A stretch of 64,000 nt of DNA, from NCBI GenBank assembly GCA_947626985.1, contig CANQUG010000001.1, forward strand, positions 62,001 through 126,000, read 5' to 3'. Of the stretch, positions 8,894-18,260 are shown one piece after another. The translations under genes were made by a program, and so were the position numbers. Each line of letters opens with the position of its first letter. Position 1 is the first letter of the stretch. The notes beneath the pieces are model-generated. The model worked only from the letters and a program-made list of their open reading frames with translations, did no database searches and was not told the DNA's origin. Origin of the DNA: an uncultured Lachnospiraceae bacterium (GTDB lineage: Bacteria > Bacillota > Clostridia > Lachnospirales > Lachnospiraceae).

Positions 8894-10075
8894 ATGGCGT
8901 ACATAAAAGGTGTAAATCTTGGAAACTGGCTGGTACTGGAAAAGTGGATGAGCCCGGCTCTTTTTGCCGGCACGGATGCGGAGGATGAGTACTATCTTCC
9001 CAGAAGGCTTTCTCCGGAGGTATATGAGGCGAGGATAAAAATGCACCGCAGCGAATATATTTCCGAGAGGGATTTTGCCTGCATAAAGAGTATGGGGCTG
9101 AATACTGTGAGAATTCCCGTTCCCTATTTTATTTTCGGGGATCGGGCTCCCTTCATCGGGTGCATCGAGGAGCTGGACAAGGCGTTCTCCTGGGCGGAAA
9201 AGTACGGCCTGAAGATTCTGGTGGATCTTCATTCGGTTCCCTACAGTCAGAACGGTTTTGACAACGGGGGGCTTTCCGGCGTGTGCAAGTGGAGTCAGCA
9301 TCCGGAGGAAGTGGAATTTGTGCTGAATCTGCTGGAAAAGCTGGCGGAGCGCTACGGCCACAGAGAGGGACTTTTCGGCATTCAGCCGGTGAATGAGCCA
9401 ATCACGGAAGAGGTGTGGGAGGCTATGAACGTGCAGAAGCGTTATCCTCCGGTGGATCCGGAAATGGCGGAGGGGAGCGCTCCCAACAGTATGGAATTTC
9501 TCCGGAAGTTTTATTCGGACGCCTATGACCGCATCCGGGCTCACGTGGCAGAGGATAAGTATGTAGTGTTCCACGATGGTTTCCAGCTGAAGGCATGGAA
9601 GGACTTTCTCACCCAGCCGAAATTTAAAAACGTTATTCTGGATACCCATCAGTATCTGATGATGGCGGAAATGTTCGGCTGCGAGCAGAGTGTGGAAGGT
9701 TATGAGCGGTATATTAAGGAGAACTACGAGAAGGATCTGGAAGAGGTTCAGGCTTATATCCCGGTAGTGGTGGGAGAATGGTGCATGTTTAATTCCTATG
9801 CTGTGGGCATGGACACGAAAGGCGGCCAGAGCGCGCTGAACGGGATGGATTTTTCGGAGAATAAGGAGAAATTTACGCCGGAGGAGAAGAAGGAAATCTA
9901 CCGCCGGATCACTTCCGCCCAGCTGAGGGCCTGGGAGAAGGGCAGCGGATATTTTTACTGGAGCTATAAGCTTCTGCTGGATACCGTGAACGACCCCAGC
10001 TGGATCGGCTGGGACAGCTGGGATCTGGGCAAATGCGCGGATCAGGGCTGGTTTCCGGAGAACAGGGAAGTGTAA
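8894..10075 (+). CDS. Glycoside hydrolase family 5, exo-1,3-beta-glucanase-like
   Basis: A 393-residue (beta/alpha)8 retaining glycosidase. The opening GVNLGNWLVLEKWM is characteristic of the exo-beta-1,3-glucanase branch of GH5. Other family landmarks are NTVRIPVPYFIF, ILVDLHSVPYSQNG, the acid/base Glu168 in QPVNEPI, DTHQY, and the nucleophile Glu295 in VVVGEWCMF. There is no signal peptide, so it should act in the cytoplasm on imported beta-glucosides or gluco-oligosaccharides. GAGGAGGTG precedes the ATG. The aldolase gene fsa begins 127 bases downstream with no clear terminator between, so the two may be co-transcribed. The exact substrate is not visible. Confidence 0.85.
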   Translation: MAYIKGVNLGNWLVLEKWMSPALFAGTDAEDEYYLPRRLSPEVYEARIKMHRSEYISERDFACIKSMGLNTVRIPVPYFIFGDRAPFIGCIEELDKAFSWAEKYGLKILVDLHSVPYSQNGFDNGGLSGVCKWSQHPEEVEFVLNLLEKLAERYGHREGLFGIQPVNEPITEEVWEAMNVQKRYPPVDPEMAEGSAPNSMEFLRKFYSDAYDRIRAHVAEDKYVVFHDGFQLKAWKDFLTQPKFKNVILDTHQYLMMAEMFGCEQSVEGYERYIKENYEKDLEEVQAYIPVVVGEWCMFNSYAVGMDTKGGQSALNGMDFSENKEKFTPEEKKEIYRRITSAQLRAWEKGSGYFYWSYKLLLDTVNDPSWIGWDSWDLGKCADQGWFPENREV

Positions 10076-10202
10076 ATAACAGGAAACTGTACAGGGAATA
10101 CCTCCCGACGGGATTTTGACAGACCTGGAAGGGCGCCGGAGAGACTCCGCTGGAAGGAAAGGTATAACGTGCGCGGAAGCCGCGCAGAAGAAAGGAGTTC
10201 TT

Positions 10203-10856
10203 ATGAAGTTATTTATTGATACCGCGAATGTGGAAGAGATCAGAAAAGCCAACGATATGGGAGTCATCTGCGGAGTTACCACCAACCCCTCTCTGATTGC
10301 CAGGGAAGGCAGGGACTTTAACGAGGTGATAAAAGAAATTACCTCCATCGTGGACGGTCCCATTTCCGGCGAGGTAAAAGCCACTACGGTGGATGCGGAA
10401 GGAATGATCAGGGAAGGCCGTGAGATTGCGAAAATCCATCCCAACATGGTGGTAAAGATTCCCATGACCGTGGAAGGACTGAAGGCTGTGAAGGTTCTCT
10501 CCGCCGAGGGCATTAAGACGAACGTTACGCTGGTGTTCAGCGCCAACCAGGCTCTTCTGGCCGCGGAGGCGGGAGCGTCCTATGTGTCTCCCTTCCTGGG
10601 AAGACTGGACGATGTGAACCAGCCCGGCATCGAGCTGATCCGTACGATCGTGCAGATTTTCAATAATTATGGATATAAAACGGAGATCATCGCGGCGTCC
10701 ATCCGCAACACCGTTCATGTGACGGAGTGCGCCCTTGCCGGAGCTCATATCGCTACGGTTCCCTATAAGGTGATCGAGCAGATGACGAAGCATCCGCTGA
10801 CCGATCAGGGAATCGCCAAATTCCAGGCGGATTACCGTGCGGTGTTCGGTGAATAA
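10203..10856 (+). CDS. fsa: Fructose-6-phosphate aldolase / transaldolase-like
   Basis: A 217-residue class I aldolase of the FSA/TalC family, which joins or splits dihydroxyacetone or a related donor and glyceraldehyde 3-phosphate. The start [13 protein letters not shown], the segment [13 protein letters not shown], the Schiff-base Lys85 in MVVKIPMT, and SPFLGRLDD are all family signatures. Lys85 matches the Escherichia coli FSA numbering. The ATG at 10203 is chosen because GAAAGGAG precedes it; an in-frame upstream ATG has no such site. Two hairpins follow. It may share a transcript with the GH5 gene. Some members act as small transaldolases in the pentose phosphate pathway, so the in vivo reaction is uncertain. 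Confidence 0.88.
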   Translation: MKLFIDTANVEEIRKANDMGVICGVTTNPSLIAREGRDFNEVIKEITSIVDGPISGEVKATTVDAEGMIREGREIAKIHPNMVVKIPMTVEGLKAVKVLSAEGIKTNVTLVFSANQALLAAEAGASYVSPFLGRLDDVNQPGIELIRTIVQIFNNYGYKTEIIAASIRNTVHVTECALAGAHIATVPYKVIEQMTKHPLTDQGIAKFQADYRAVFGE

Positions 10857-10884
10857 ATCCGGGATCGGAGAACGTATATGCATA

Positions 10885-10917
10885 GGAGAGGAATCATCCG
10901 GAAAGGGGTTCCTCTCC
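10885..10917 (+). terminator. Hairpin after fsa
   Basis: GGAGAGGAA (10885-10893) pairs perfectly with TTCCTCTCC (10909-10917), followed by TTCTATT. It is a plausible terminator of the GH5/fsa unit. Confidence 0.6.
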
Positions 10918-10934
10918 TTCTATTCCGGCAGACG

Positions 10935-10988
10935 TGTAAGAAAAAGGGGCCCATACCCATGGAGGGGTGCGTCCCTTTTTCTTGTACA
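10935..10988. terminator. Second hairpin after fsa, A- and T-rich arms
   Basis: AAGAAAAAGGG near 10938-10948 pairs with CCCTTTTTCTT near 10973-10983. The T-rich arm itself supplies the U run, so the element could terminate in either direction. It backs up the hairpin at 10885. Confidence 0.5.
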
Positions 10989-11048
10989 GCGGAAGCTTTG
11001 TTAAAAATTGAATAAGTATTGTCTGATATTAATTTTTTGTATATTCTA

Positions 11049-11077
11049 TTGACTTTTTTGAACAATTAGCATACTAT
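11049..11077 (+). promoter_or_regulatory. Promoter of the giant Cys-rich protein gene
   Basis: TTGACT (11049-11054) and TACTAT (11072-11077) are separated by 17 bases. The leader to the start at 11400 would be over 310 nt. It is AT-rich and contains a hairpin at 11305-11330 (GCGG, T run, A run, CCGC). I see no riboswitch family in it. Confidence 0.6.
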
Positions 11078-11399
11078 GATACGAAAGCATATTAGTGATT
11101 GTTGTAAAATATATATATCTTTTTCTCATTGGCTTTGTGCAATAATTATGATAAAACGAGACTGGAAGAGGTGCGGCATTGGTAAAAATTATCGCGCAAT
11201 TGAAAAATAGAAAACAAAATAAAGGGAATAAGACTGGTTTTTTGATAAAAAGACAATTAATTTCCGAACGTTAGCTGTGCTGTAACTTTATTTTAGGTAT
11301 GAGTGCGGCTTTTTTTGATGAAAAAACCGCCTGGTTATCGCTCACAGTTTTGCGGACGGAAATATTGTAAATATCTTTTTACCATGAAGGAGGTAAAGT

Positions 11400-14300
11400 A
11401 TGAAGGGAAAGAAAAGGAAGTTTTTGCCGCTGATACTTTGCATAATGCTGGTATTGACCACAGTCAATCCTGCGATTTATGCAGAGTATGACACGGAAGA
11501 GGAAAGGGAAGCAGGACCGGAAGCTGTAATGGCACCTGAGTCGGAGACATCGGAAATCACAGCAGCGCCTGAGTCGGAGACATCGGAAATCACGTCGACG
11601 CCGGAACTATCCGTAACGCCCGGGACCGGAGAAGCGGAAGTCACGCCAGCACCGGAACTATCCGTGACGCCGGGGGCCGAAGAAACGGAAGTCACGCCAA
11701 CACCGAAATCGGAAGAGCTGGAAATTTCAGTGTCGCCCGGGGCTGAAGAAGCAGAAGTCACAGCAACGCCGGAATCGGAAGAGCTGGAAATTTCAGCGAC
11801 GCCGGGGGCCGGAGAAGCGGAAGTCACGCCAACGCCGGAACCGGAAATTTCTGTGACGCCCGGGGTCGGAGAAGCAGAAGTAATGCCAACACCGAAGCCG
11901 GAAACAGAAATTATCCCCACTCCCGGAGAGCCCGGGGAAGCTGATCCGGAGAAGCCTGATACAGGGAATCCCGGCACAGGAGAAAGTGATCCGTCGGGTT
12001 CGGATGCTCCGGGAATAGACGACGGTCCGTCAGCTGACGCGCCGGTCCAGAGTATGCCGTCAGATACGGTCAGACCGGTGATTGCGGTTTCTTCGGATGG
12101 TTATGGATCGGGGAGTACCTATTGTCATGGACCGAGCGTTACGGTTACGGATGATCATCTGAAGTCGGTAACCGTGTCGGTGACGGCAAAGGGAATGGAA
12201 CTTTCGGATGAGCAGTCATTCACTCCCTCAGAAGGAAAAGTCGAAATTAATCTTGGTACCTATCAGATCAGCGTCAACACAATGGCGACGATTGATGTTA
12301 CGATAACGGCCGAGGATTCCAGCAGTAATACGGAAATAGCACAGCTGAGAATCGCTCACAGTATGGGAAGACTGACCAGGGTTGTTGTCAACGAAGCAAC
12401 ATGTACACGGGGAGAGAGAGATGCGCTGGTTGCCTACTGTACGATTTGCGGCGATGTCTGCTATCGGGTGGATCAGGGCTACGATAAGAATGTCAAAGGA
12501 CATACCTGGGGCCCTGAAGAGACTATCACGGAAGAACAGTGCGGAGGAATCGGAAGTATTACAAAGAAAACCTGTACGGTATGCGGAGAAGTTGACATAC
12601 AGACAACGGAAGATTATGTGCCGGGTGGAGACCACAAGTGGGTGACCCAAACAACGAAAAACGGATGCGAGGAAACGAATTACAGTTATGAAGAATGCTC
12701 GGTTTGTAAAAGTATCCGGAACCGTCAGGAAATCAAGCCTGAGGGGAAGCACGAGTGGTCTCAGTATACGATTGAAGTGCAGCCGGACTGCGGTAAGCAG
12801 ACCAATGGCAGGAGTGCAAGGGAATGTAATAAATGTGGAAAAAGGGAGGAGATTACGCTTTATTATCATCATACGCTGACCTCGCCGTCCCGCAAAACTG
12901 TGGAAGCGCCTGAATGTGAAAAAGCAGGAAAATCCGCCAGATTTCAGCGTTGTACGACATGTGGAACAGAGCTCATATTATCCGGATCGGAAACTGTCAT
13001 TCCGGCCTTGGGACATCAGCTGGCGGCGGATGATAACGATTGTACCACAGGCGTGCATTGTACGAGATGCAGTCAGGAGATTACTCCGCCTCAGGAGCAT
13101 AATCTGACAGATGCGTATGATATCAGCGGTCACTGGCAGAAGTGCGCCAATGCAGGATGTATCTATACTACTCAGAAAGAGGCGCACAGGAATCCGCCCG
13201 CTGTGAATGACTGTACAGTATCATGGAAATGTGAGGAGTGCGGTTATGAGGTGGTGGGACAGTCCAGTCATTTTTTGACATCCGGCAACTGGAACAGCGA
13301 CGATACCTATCACTGGCAGACATGCCGGAGAAAGGGCTGCGAGTATGAGGGCAAGAAGTATGTCCATACGGTGGCGACCAAAATTACCAATTGTACGGTA
13401 GAACGAAAATGCACTGTGTGCGATAAGGTATTTCAGCCGTCGCAGCAGCATAACTGGAGCGAGACGATGTCCTATACCGTGGGAAAGCATTACTATCAGT
13501 GCCTGAATCCCAACTGCGGCGAGAGAAAGGACGTAGAAGAACATCATATTCAGCAGAGTACAGACTGCACGAAGGGCTGGAGATGCGCGGACTGCGGGTA
13601 TGAGGCCATTGTCGGAACACTCAGCCATAATTTTAAAGGCGCTCCCTATCTGCATGACGGAACTTCCCACTGGCAGGAGTGTGAAAACGGAATCTGTACA
13701 GTTACCAGTACGCCGGTTCCTCATTCAGGGGGGCACGCCACATGCCGTGATCTTGCCGTGTGTGAAATATGCGGAATGTCCTACGGCAGCCTGGACAAAA
13801 CCAGTCATACCGGCGGAGTGGAGAAGGAAGTAAACCACAGAAATCCCACCACAGAGCAGACCGGCTATACAGGAGATACGGTATGTCTGGGCTGCGGAGA
13901 AGTTATTGAAGAAGGTACAGAGATACCGAAACTTCAGGAGGAACATCAGCATAATTGGGTAAAGACATATGACGATACAAAATCCTGGGAAGAATGTACC
14001 TGCGGCGCCGTTCAGAATGAGATACCCCATAAACTGTCTGAATGGAAACAGGATGGAGAAAGCCATTGGCGGGTTTGTGATTCCTGTGCATATACCACTA
14101 CAAAATCGGTTCATGCGATGAATGAAGAAGAGCTGGATGAAGACTGCTCCACACCGGCTCACTGCAGGGACTGCGGCTATGTAATGGTAAATGCGCTGGA
14201 ACATAAATATGCCTCATACGCCTTTGACGGAGAAAAACACTGGCAGGTCTGCGCCAATGAAGGGTGCGGGGTCATGACAGAGGCGGTGCTTCACACGGCG

Positions 14301-17300
14301 GCGGATGATAAGGACTGTACGACGCCTTTGATCTGTGATGTCTGCGGTTATACCATGCTTGCGGCAAATACTCATGATTATTCCAGCGAGTGGAAGGCGG
14401 ACGATGGAGGACATTATCATGAATGTCTGAATATTGGCTGCGGGAAGGTTCTGCGGGAAGAGCATCAGGCAGTGGAAGACGATCATCTCTGTACGACCGC
14501 AGTTATTTGTTCCATATGCGGTTTTGAGATGGAAAAAGGAGCGGAGGTTCACAATTATGGGGGCGATTATCTGGTGACCCCTACCGGGCATCATCAGAAG
14601 TGCCAAAACAGCGGCTGTGTGAGTGAGAGTCCTGAGGTGCTTCACTACGGCGGTACAGCCACCTGCGTCGGTCAGGCTTCCTGTGAGGTTTGCGGACAGC
14701 TTTATGGCGAATTAAATCCGGATCATCATACCGGTTCGGTGGAAATTCAGAACTATAAGGAACCTGCTGTGGAGGAGGAAGGGTATTCCGGCGATGAGGT
14801 CTGTACAGAGTGCAGAAAGGTTCTGAGAAAGGGAAATATCCTTGCCAGACTTCCGCAGGCTCATACTCATATTTTTGATCTTTCCGATATAGAGCTGCCT
14901 TATCAATATGATGATACTCATCACTGGAAGGAATGTACCTGCGGAGTTCACAGTGGATCGGAGACTCATGTATTCGGTGATTATGAGTATGATCACACTC
15001 ATCACTGGCGCACGTGCAGTGTCTGCGGAAGAACAGCTGCGGAGGAACACATTTTTGAGGATGGAAAATGCCGGGAGTGCGGCGCGGAAGTGGAGGTTCA
15101 CACCCACGAGTATCAGTGGAATTCGGATGGAAGCATGCACTGGCAGGAATGTGAGTGCGGTGAAGTTTTAAACAGAGAGAACCACAGAGGAGGCGAAGCA
15201 ACCTGTACGGCAAGAGCTGTCTGTGAAGTCTGCGGTGAGCCGTACGGAAGTATTTCGGGTACGCATACATGGTCAGACGCGTCGTCACGCAGAACTTTTA
15301 AGGAGCCTTCCTGTACCGAGACGGGATATAAAGCGCGCTATTGTACAGAATGCGGCGCGGAATATACGGAAGACAATGACAGAGAGATCATTCCCGCGCT
15401 GGGACATGATTATGCGGAGAACGGGAACTGGCTCAGTGATGATGTATTCCACTGGCAGGTATGTACGAGAGAGGGATGCGGAAACGAAGGCAAAAAGTCC
15501 GCTCATGTAATCAACCAGGACTTTGACTGCACGACAGAACTGCGGTGCGACGTCTGCGGCAGAGTGGTTGAGGAAGCGCGGCAGCATAACTGGAGTTCTG
15601 AACTGACTTATACTGCCGAAAATCATTATTATCAGTGTCTCAATGAAAACTGCAGTGAGAAGAAGGATCTGAAGGAGCACAGCATTCAGCACAGTACCAA
15701 CTGCCTGGAAGGCTGGACCTGCGGAGAGTGCGGTTATCAGTCTGTTACAGGCGCTGCCGGACATAATTTTGAAGGAGCGCCGTATATGCATGATGAGACC
15801 GCTCACTGGCAGGAATGTGAAAATGGAATCTGTACGGTTACCAGTACGCCGGAATCTCATTATGGCGGAACCGCTACCTGCCGGGATCAGGCAGTGTGTG
15901 AAGTCTGCGGTACTGCTTACGGAAGCCTGGACAAAACCAGTCATACCGGCGGCGTACAGAGAGAGGCAGGCCATGTGGACCCCACTGCAGAAAAAGAGGG
16001 ATACACAGGAGATACCATATGTCTGGGCTGCGGAGAAATCATTGAAAAGGGTACTGTGATCCCCAGGCTGGAACCGGAACATACCCATACATGGGCAAAG
16101 AACTATGACGATCTGAAATCCTGGGAGGAGTGTACCTGCGGCGCCGTTCAGAATGAAACAGCTCATAAACTGTCTGAATGGAAATATGATAAAGAGGCCC
16201 ATTGGCGCACCTGCGACTCCTGTGAATACACTACCACGAAATCTGTGCATGCAATGGATGAGGCGGATGAGGACTGCACCACGGCCGTTTATTGTAAAGA
16301 CTGCGGTTATGAGATGGTGGAAGCTCAGGAACACAGGTATGAATCATATGCCTTCGACGGAGAAAATCACTGGCAGGTCTGCGTAAATGACGGCTGCAGC
16401 ATGAAGACCGTACCTGCGGCCCATACAGCCGTACATGATAATGACTGCAGTACGCCTTTGATATGTGAAGTCTGCGGGTATACCATGCTTGCCGCCAATA
16501 CTCATAATTATTCCGGTCCGTGGAAAGCGGATGCGGACGGACATTATCATGAGTGTCTGAATACGGACTGTGAGCAGATCGAGAGGGAGGGGCATCAGGC
16601 AGTGGAAGATGATCATCTTTGTACAACGCCTGTGATCTGTACGGTCTGCAATTTTGAAATGGAAAAGGGAGCGGATGAACATAATTACGGGAGTTCCTAT
16701 GTCGCTGCTTCTGCCGGACATTATCAGCAGTGTCAGAATAAGGGCTGTATAAATAACAGCCCGGAGGTGCCTCATTCCGGCGGAACGGCCACCTGTATTC
16801 AGCAGGCTGTCTGCGGGATCTGCGGAAATCCCTATGGCGGGAAAAATTCTGAGAATCATGTCGGAGAGATCGAGATCAGAAATGCGAAAGAGCCGACGGC
16901 AGCGGAGAACGGGTATACAGGAGACAAATATTGTCTGGCCTGCGGAAATATTGTAGAAAAAGGAGAAGAGATTCCGGCGGAGGAACCGGAACCGAGTGAA
17001 ACGCCAACGCCGGAGCCGGTCGAGACACCGACGCCGGAGCCGGTTGAAACGCCAACGCCGGAACCGGTTGAGACACCAACGCCGGAGCCGGTTGAGACGC
17101 CGACACCAGAACCGGTTGAGACACCGACGCCGGAGCCGGTTGAGACGCCGACACCGGAACCAGTTGAGACGCCAACGCCGGAGCCGGTTGAGACGCCGAC
17201 GCCGGAGCCGGTTGAGACACCGACACCGGAGCCGGTTGAGACGCCGACACCGGAACCAGTTGAGACACCGACACCGGAACCGGTTGAGACACCAACGCCG

Positions 17301-18161
17301 ACACCAGTTGAGACACCGACGCCGACACCGAGCGGAACACCGACGCCAAGTGTAACTCCCAGCGTAACGCCTGCTCCGGGAAGCAGAGTTCCCGTGAAGC
17401 AGTGTGAGGTTACAATTCCCTCAAGGACTTCCTTTGCCGGAGAGGACACGAAGGCTGACATAACCATAGTATGGGACGGCGCGGTTCTGGTCGAGGGAGT
17501 GGATTATACTCTGGAATTTTCCAAAAACTCCGATCTGGGAATGGCCGTCGTGGTGATTACCGGAACGGGCGCGTTTAAGGGAACCATCCGGAAAACCTTT
17601 AAGATCGTGCCCCAGGCGCCTGTCGTGCAGTCCACTGTCATCAGAGATGACAGAACCGTAAAGGTTACCTGGAATCCGGTGGAGGATGCCAAAACCTATC
17701 GTCTGTATTATAAGGGCGGCAATATCACGGAGTGGACCCTTATAGCGAAAGGAATCAAGGGCAGCAGCTATGTTCACACATTCGATGCTCTGGAGGCGGG
17801 AGCGGATTATGTCTATGCGGTGCAGGCCGTTCATGACAAGAACATCAGTGAATTAAGCGCGGAAACTCAGAGTGCCAGACCTGCGCCTGCGGCGGTAGAG
17901 GCGAAAAAACCTGCGCCGGTTATCAAGGGTCTGAAGCTGACCTGGAATAAGGTGGCAGGAGCCGACGGTTATGTGATCCAGCGGAAGGAAAACGGCAGAT
18001 GGGTAACCATAAAGACGATTAAAAAGGCAGGAAAATCCGCCTTTACGGATACGGCAGTGGAGCCCGGCAAGACATACAGGTACCGTATCCGGGCGTATCG
18101 GATTGTTGATAAGAAAAAGGTATATGGAACTTTCTCCGGGGTACTGACCGGAAAGAAATAA
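11400..18161 (+). CDS. Giant secreted Cys/His-rich repeat protein with Ig-like and Fn3 C-terminus
   Basis: A 2253-residue exported protein of unknown function. Residues 1-29 are a signal peptide ending in IYA-EY. Residues 40-215 are a Thr/Pro/Glu-rich stalk. An Ig-like segment follows (about 223-325). From about 330 to 1860 the chain is built of degenerate modules with H-W/Y-x-x-C and C-x-x-C-G patterns, more than thirty CxxC motifs in all, resembling zinc-ribbon knuckles. A block of about 520 residues is duplicated inside (bases 13284-14855 and 15423-16981). About thirteen PTPEPVET units follow (1861-1990), then one Ig-like and two fibronectin type III domains. There is no LPxTG or terminal membrane anchor, so attachment is unclear. 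GAAGGAGG precedes the ATG. Adhesion or metal-binding roles are guesses. Confidence 0.8.
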   Translation: MKGKKRKFLPLILCIMLVLTTVNPAIYAEYDTEEEREAGPEAVMAPESETSEITAAPESETSEITSTPELSVTPGTGEAEVTPAPELSVTPGAEETEVTPTPKSEELEISVSPGAEEAEVTATPESEELEISATPGAGEAEVTPTPEPEISVTPGVGEAEVMPTPKPETEIIPTPGEPGEADPEKPDTGNPGTGESDPSGSDAPGIDDGPSADAPVQSMPSDTVRPVIAVSSDGYGSGSTYCHGPSVTVTDDHLKSVTVSVTAKGMELSDEQSFTPSEGKVEINLGTYQISVNTMATIDVTITAEDSSSNTEIAQLRIAHSMGRLTRVVVNEATCTRGERDALVAYCTICGDVCYRVDQGYDKNVKGHTWGPEETITEEQCGGIGSITKKTCTVCGEVDIQTTEDYVPGGDHKWVTQTTKNGCEETNYSYEECSVCKSIRNRQEIKPEGKHEWSQYTIEVQPDCGKQTNGRSARECNKCGKREEITLYYHHTLTSPSRKTVEAPECEKAGKSARFQRCTTCGTELILSGSETVIPALGHQLAADDNDCTTGVHCTRCSQEITPPQEHNLTDAYDISGHWQKCANAGCIYTTQKEAHRNPPAVNDCTVSWKCEECGYEVVGQSSHFLTSGNWNSDDTYHWQTCRRKGCEYEGKKYVHTVATKITNCTVERKCTVCDKVFQPSQQHNWSETMSYTVGKHYYQCLNPNCGERKDVEEHHIQQSTDCTKGWRCADCGYEAIVGTLSHNFKGAPYLHDGTSHWQECENGICTVTSTPVPHSGGHATCRDLAVCEICGMSYGSLDKTSHTGGVEKEVNHRNPTTEQTGYTGDTVCLGCGEVIEEGTEIPKLQEEHQHNWVKTYDDTKSWEECTCGAVQNEIPHKLSEWKQDGESHWRVCDSCAYTTTKSVHAMNEEELDEDCSTPAHCRDCGYVMVNALEHKYASYAFDGEKHWQVCANEGCGVMTEAVLHTAADDKDCTTPLICDVCGYTMLAANTHDYSSEWKADDGGHYHECLNIGCGKVLREEHQAVEDDHLCTTAVICSICGFEMEKGAEVHNYGGDYLVTPTGHHQKCQNSGCVSESPEVLHYGGTATCVGQASCEVCGQLYGELNPDHHTGSVEIQNYKEPAVEEEGYSGDEVCTECRKVLRKGNILARLPQAHTHIFDLSDIELPYQYDDTHHWKECTCGVHSGSETHVFGDYEYDHTHHWRTCSVCGRTAAEEHIFEDGKCRECGAEVEVHTHEYQWNSDGSMHWQECECGEVLNRENHRGGEATCTARAVCEVCGEPYGSISGTHTWSDASSRRTFKEPSCTETGYKARYCTECGAEYTEDNDREIIPALGHDYAENGNWLSDDVFHWQVCTREGCGNEGKKSAHVINQDFDCTTELRCDVCGRVVEEARQHNWSSELTYTAENHYYQCLNENCSEKKDLKEHSIQHSTNCLEGWTCGECGYQSVTGAAGHNFEGAPYMHDETAHWQECENGICTVTSTPESHYGGTATCRDQAVCEVCGTAYGSLDKTSHTGGVQREAGHVDPTAEKEGYTGDTICLGCGEIIEKGTVIPRLEPEHTHTWAKNYDDLKSWEECTCGAVQNETAHKLSEWKYDKEAHWRTCDSCEYTTTKSVHAMDEADEDCTTAVYCKDCGYEMVEAQEHRYESYAFDGENHWQVCVNDGCSMKTVPAAHTAVHDNDCSTPLICEVCGYTMLAANTHNYSGPWKADADGHYHECLNTDCEQIEREGHQAVEDDHLCTTPVICTVCNFEMEKGADEHNYGSSYVAASAGHYQQCQNKGCINNSPEVPHSGGTATCIQQAVCGICGNPYGGKNSENHVGEIEIRNAKEPTAAENGYTGDKYCLACGNIVEKGEEIPAEEPEPSETPTPEPVETPTPEPVETPTPEPVETPTPEPVETPTPEPVETPTPEPVETPTPEPVETPTPEPVETPTPEPVETPTPEPVETPTPEPVETPTPEPVETPTPTPVETPTPTPSGTPTPSVTPSVTPAPGSRVPVKQCEVTIPSRTSFAGEDTKADITIVWDGAVLVEGVDYTLEFSKNSDLGMAVVVITGTGAFKGTIRKTFKIVPQAPVVQSTVIRDDRTVKVTWNPVEDAKTYRLYYKGGNITEWTLIAKGIKGSSYVHTFDALEAGADYVYAVQAVHDKNISELSAETQSARPAPAAVEAKKPAPVIKGLKLTWNKVAGADGYVIQRKENGRWVTIKTIKKAGKSAFTDTAVEPGKTYRYRIRAYRIVDKKKVYGTFSGVLTGKK
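16999..17335 (+). repeat. 24-bp coding tandem repeat (PTPEPVET)
   Basis: About thirteen head-to-tail copies of a 24-base unit encode the octapeptide PTPEPVET. Copies differ mostly at third positions. The array forms the proline-rich spacer between the Cys-rich body and the C-terminal domains of the giant protein. Unit number could vary between strains without breaking the frame. Confidence 0.9.
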
Positions 18162-18260
18162 ACTGTTCAGCCGCCGCAAGGAAGGCTTTTCAGGAGGTTC
18201 AGAATAAAAGCTGCGCAAAAAAATTCCTGCCCGGCCATATACAGGAAAGAGGAGTAAACC

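Noticed and set aside
16856..17467. Antisense frame of repeated GVGVSTGS units and a plus-strand Arg-rich frame
   Set aside because: Both are other-frame readings of the 24-bp repeat in the giant protein gene.
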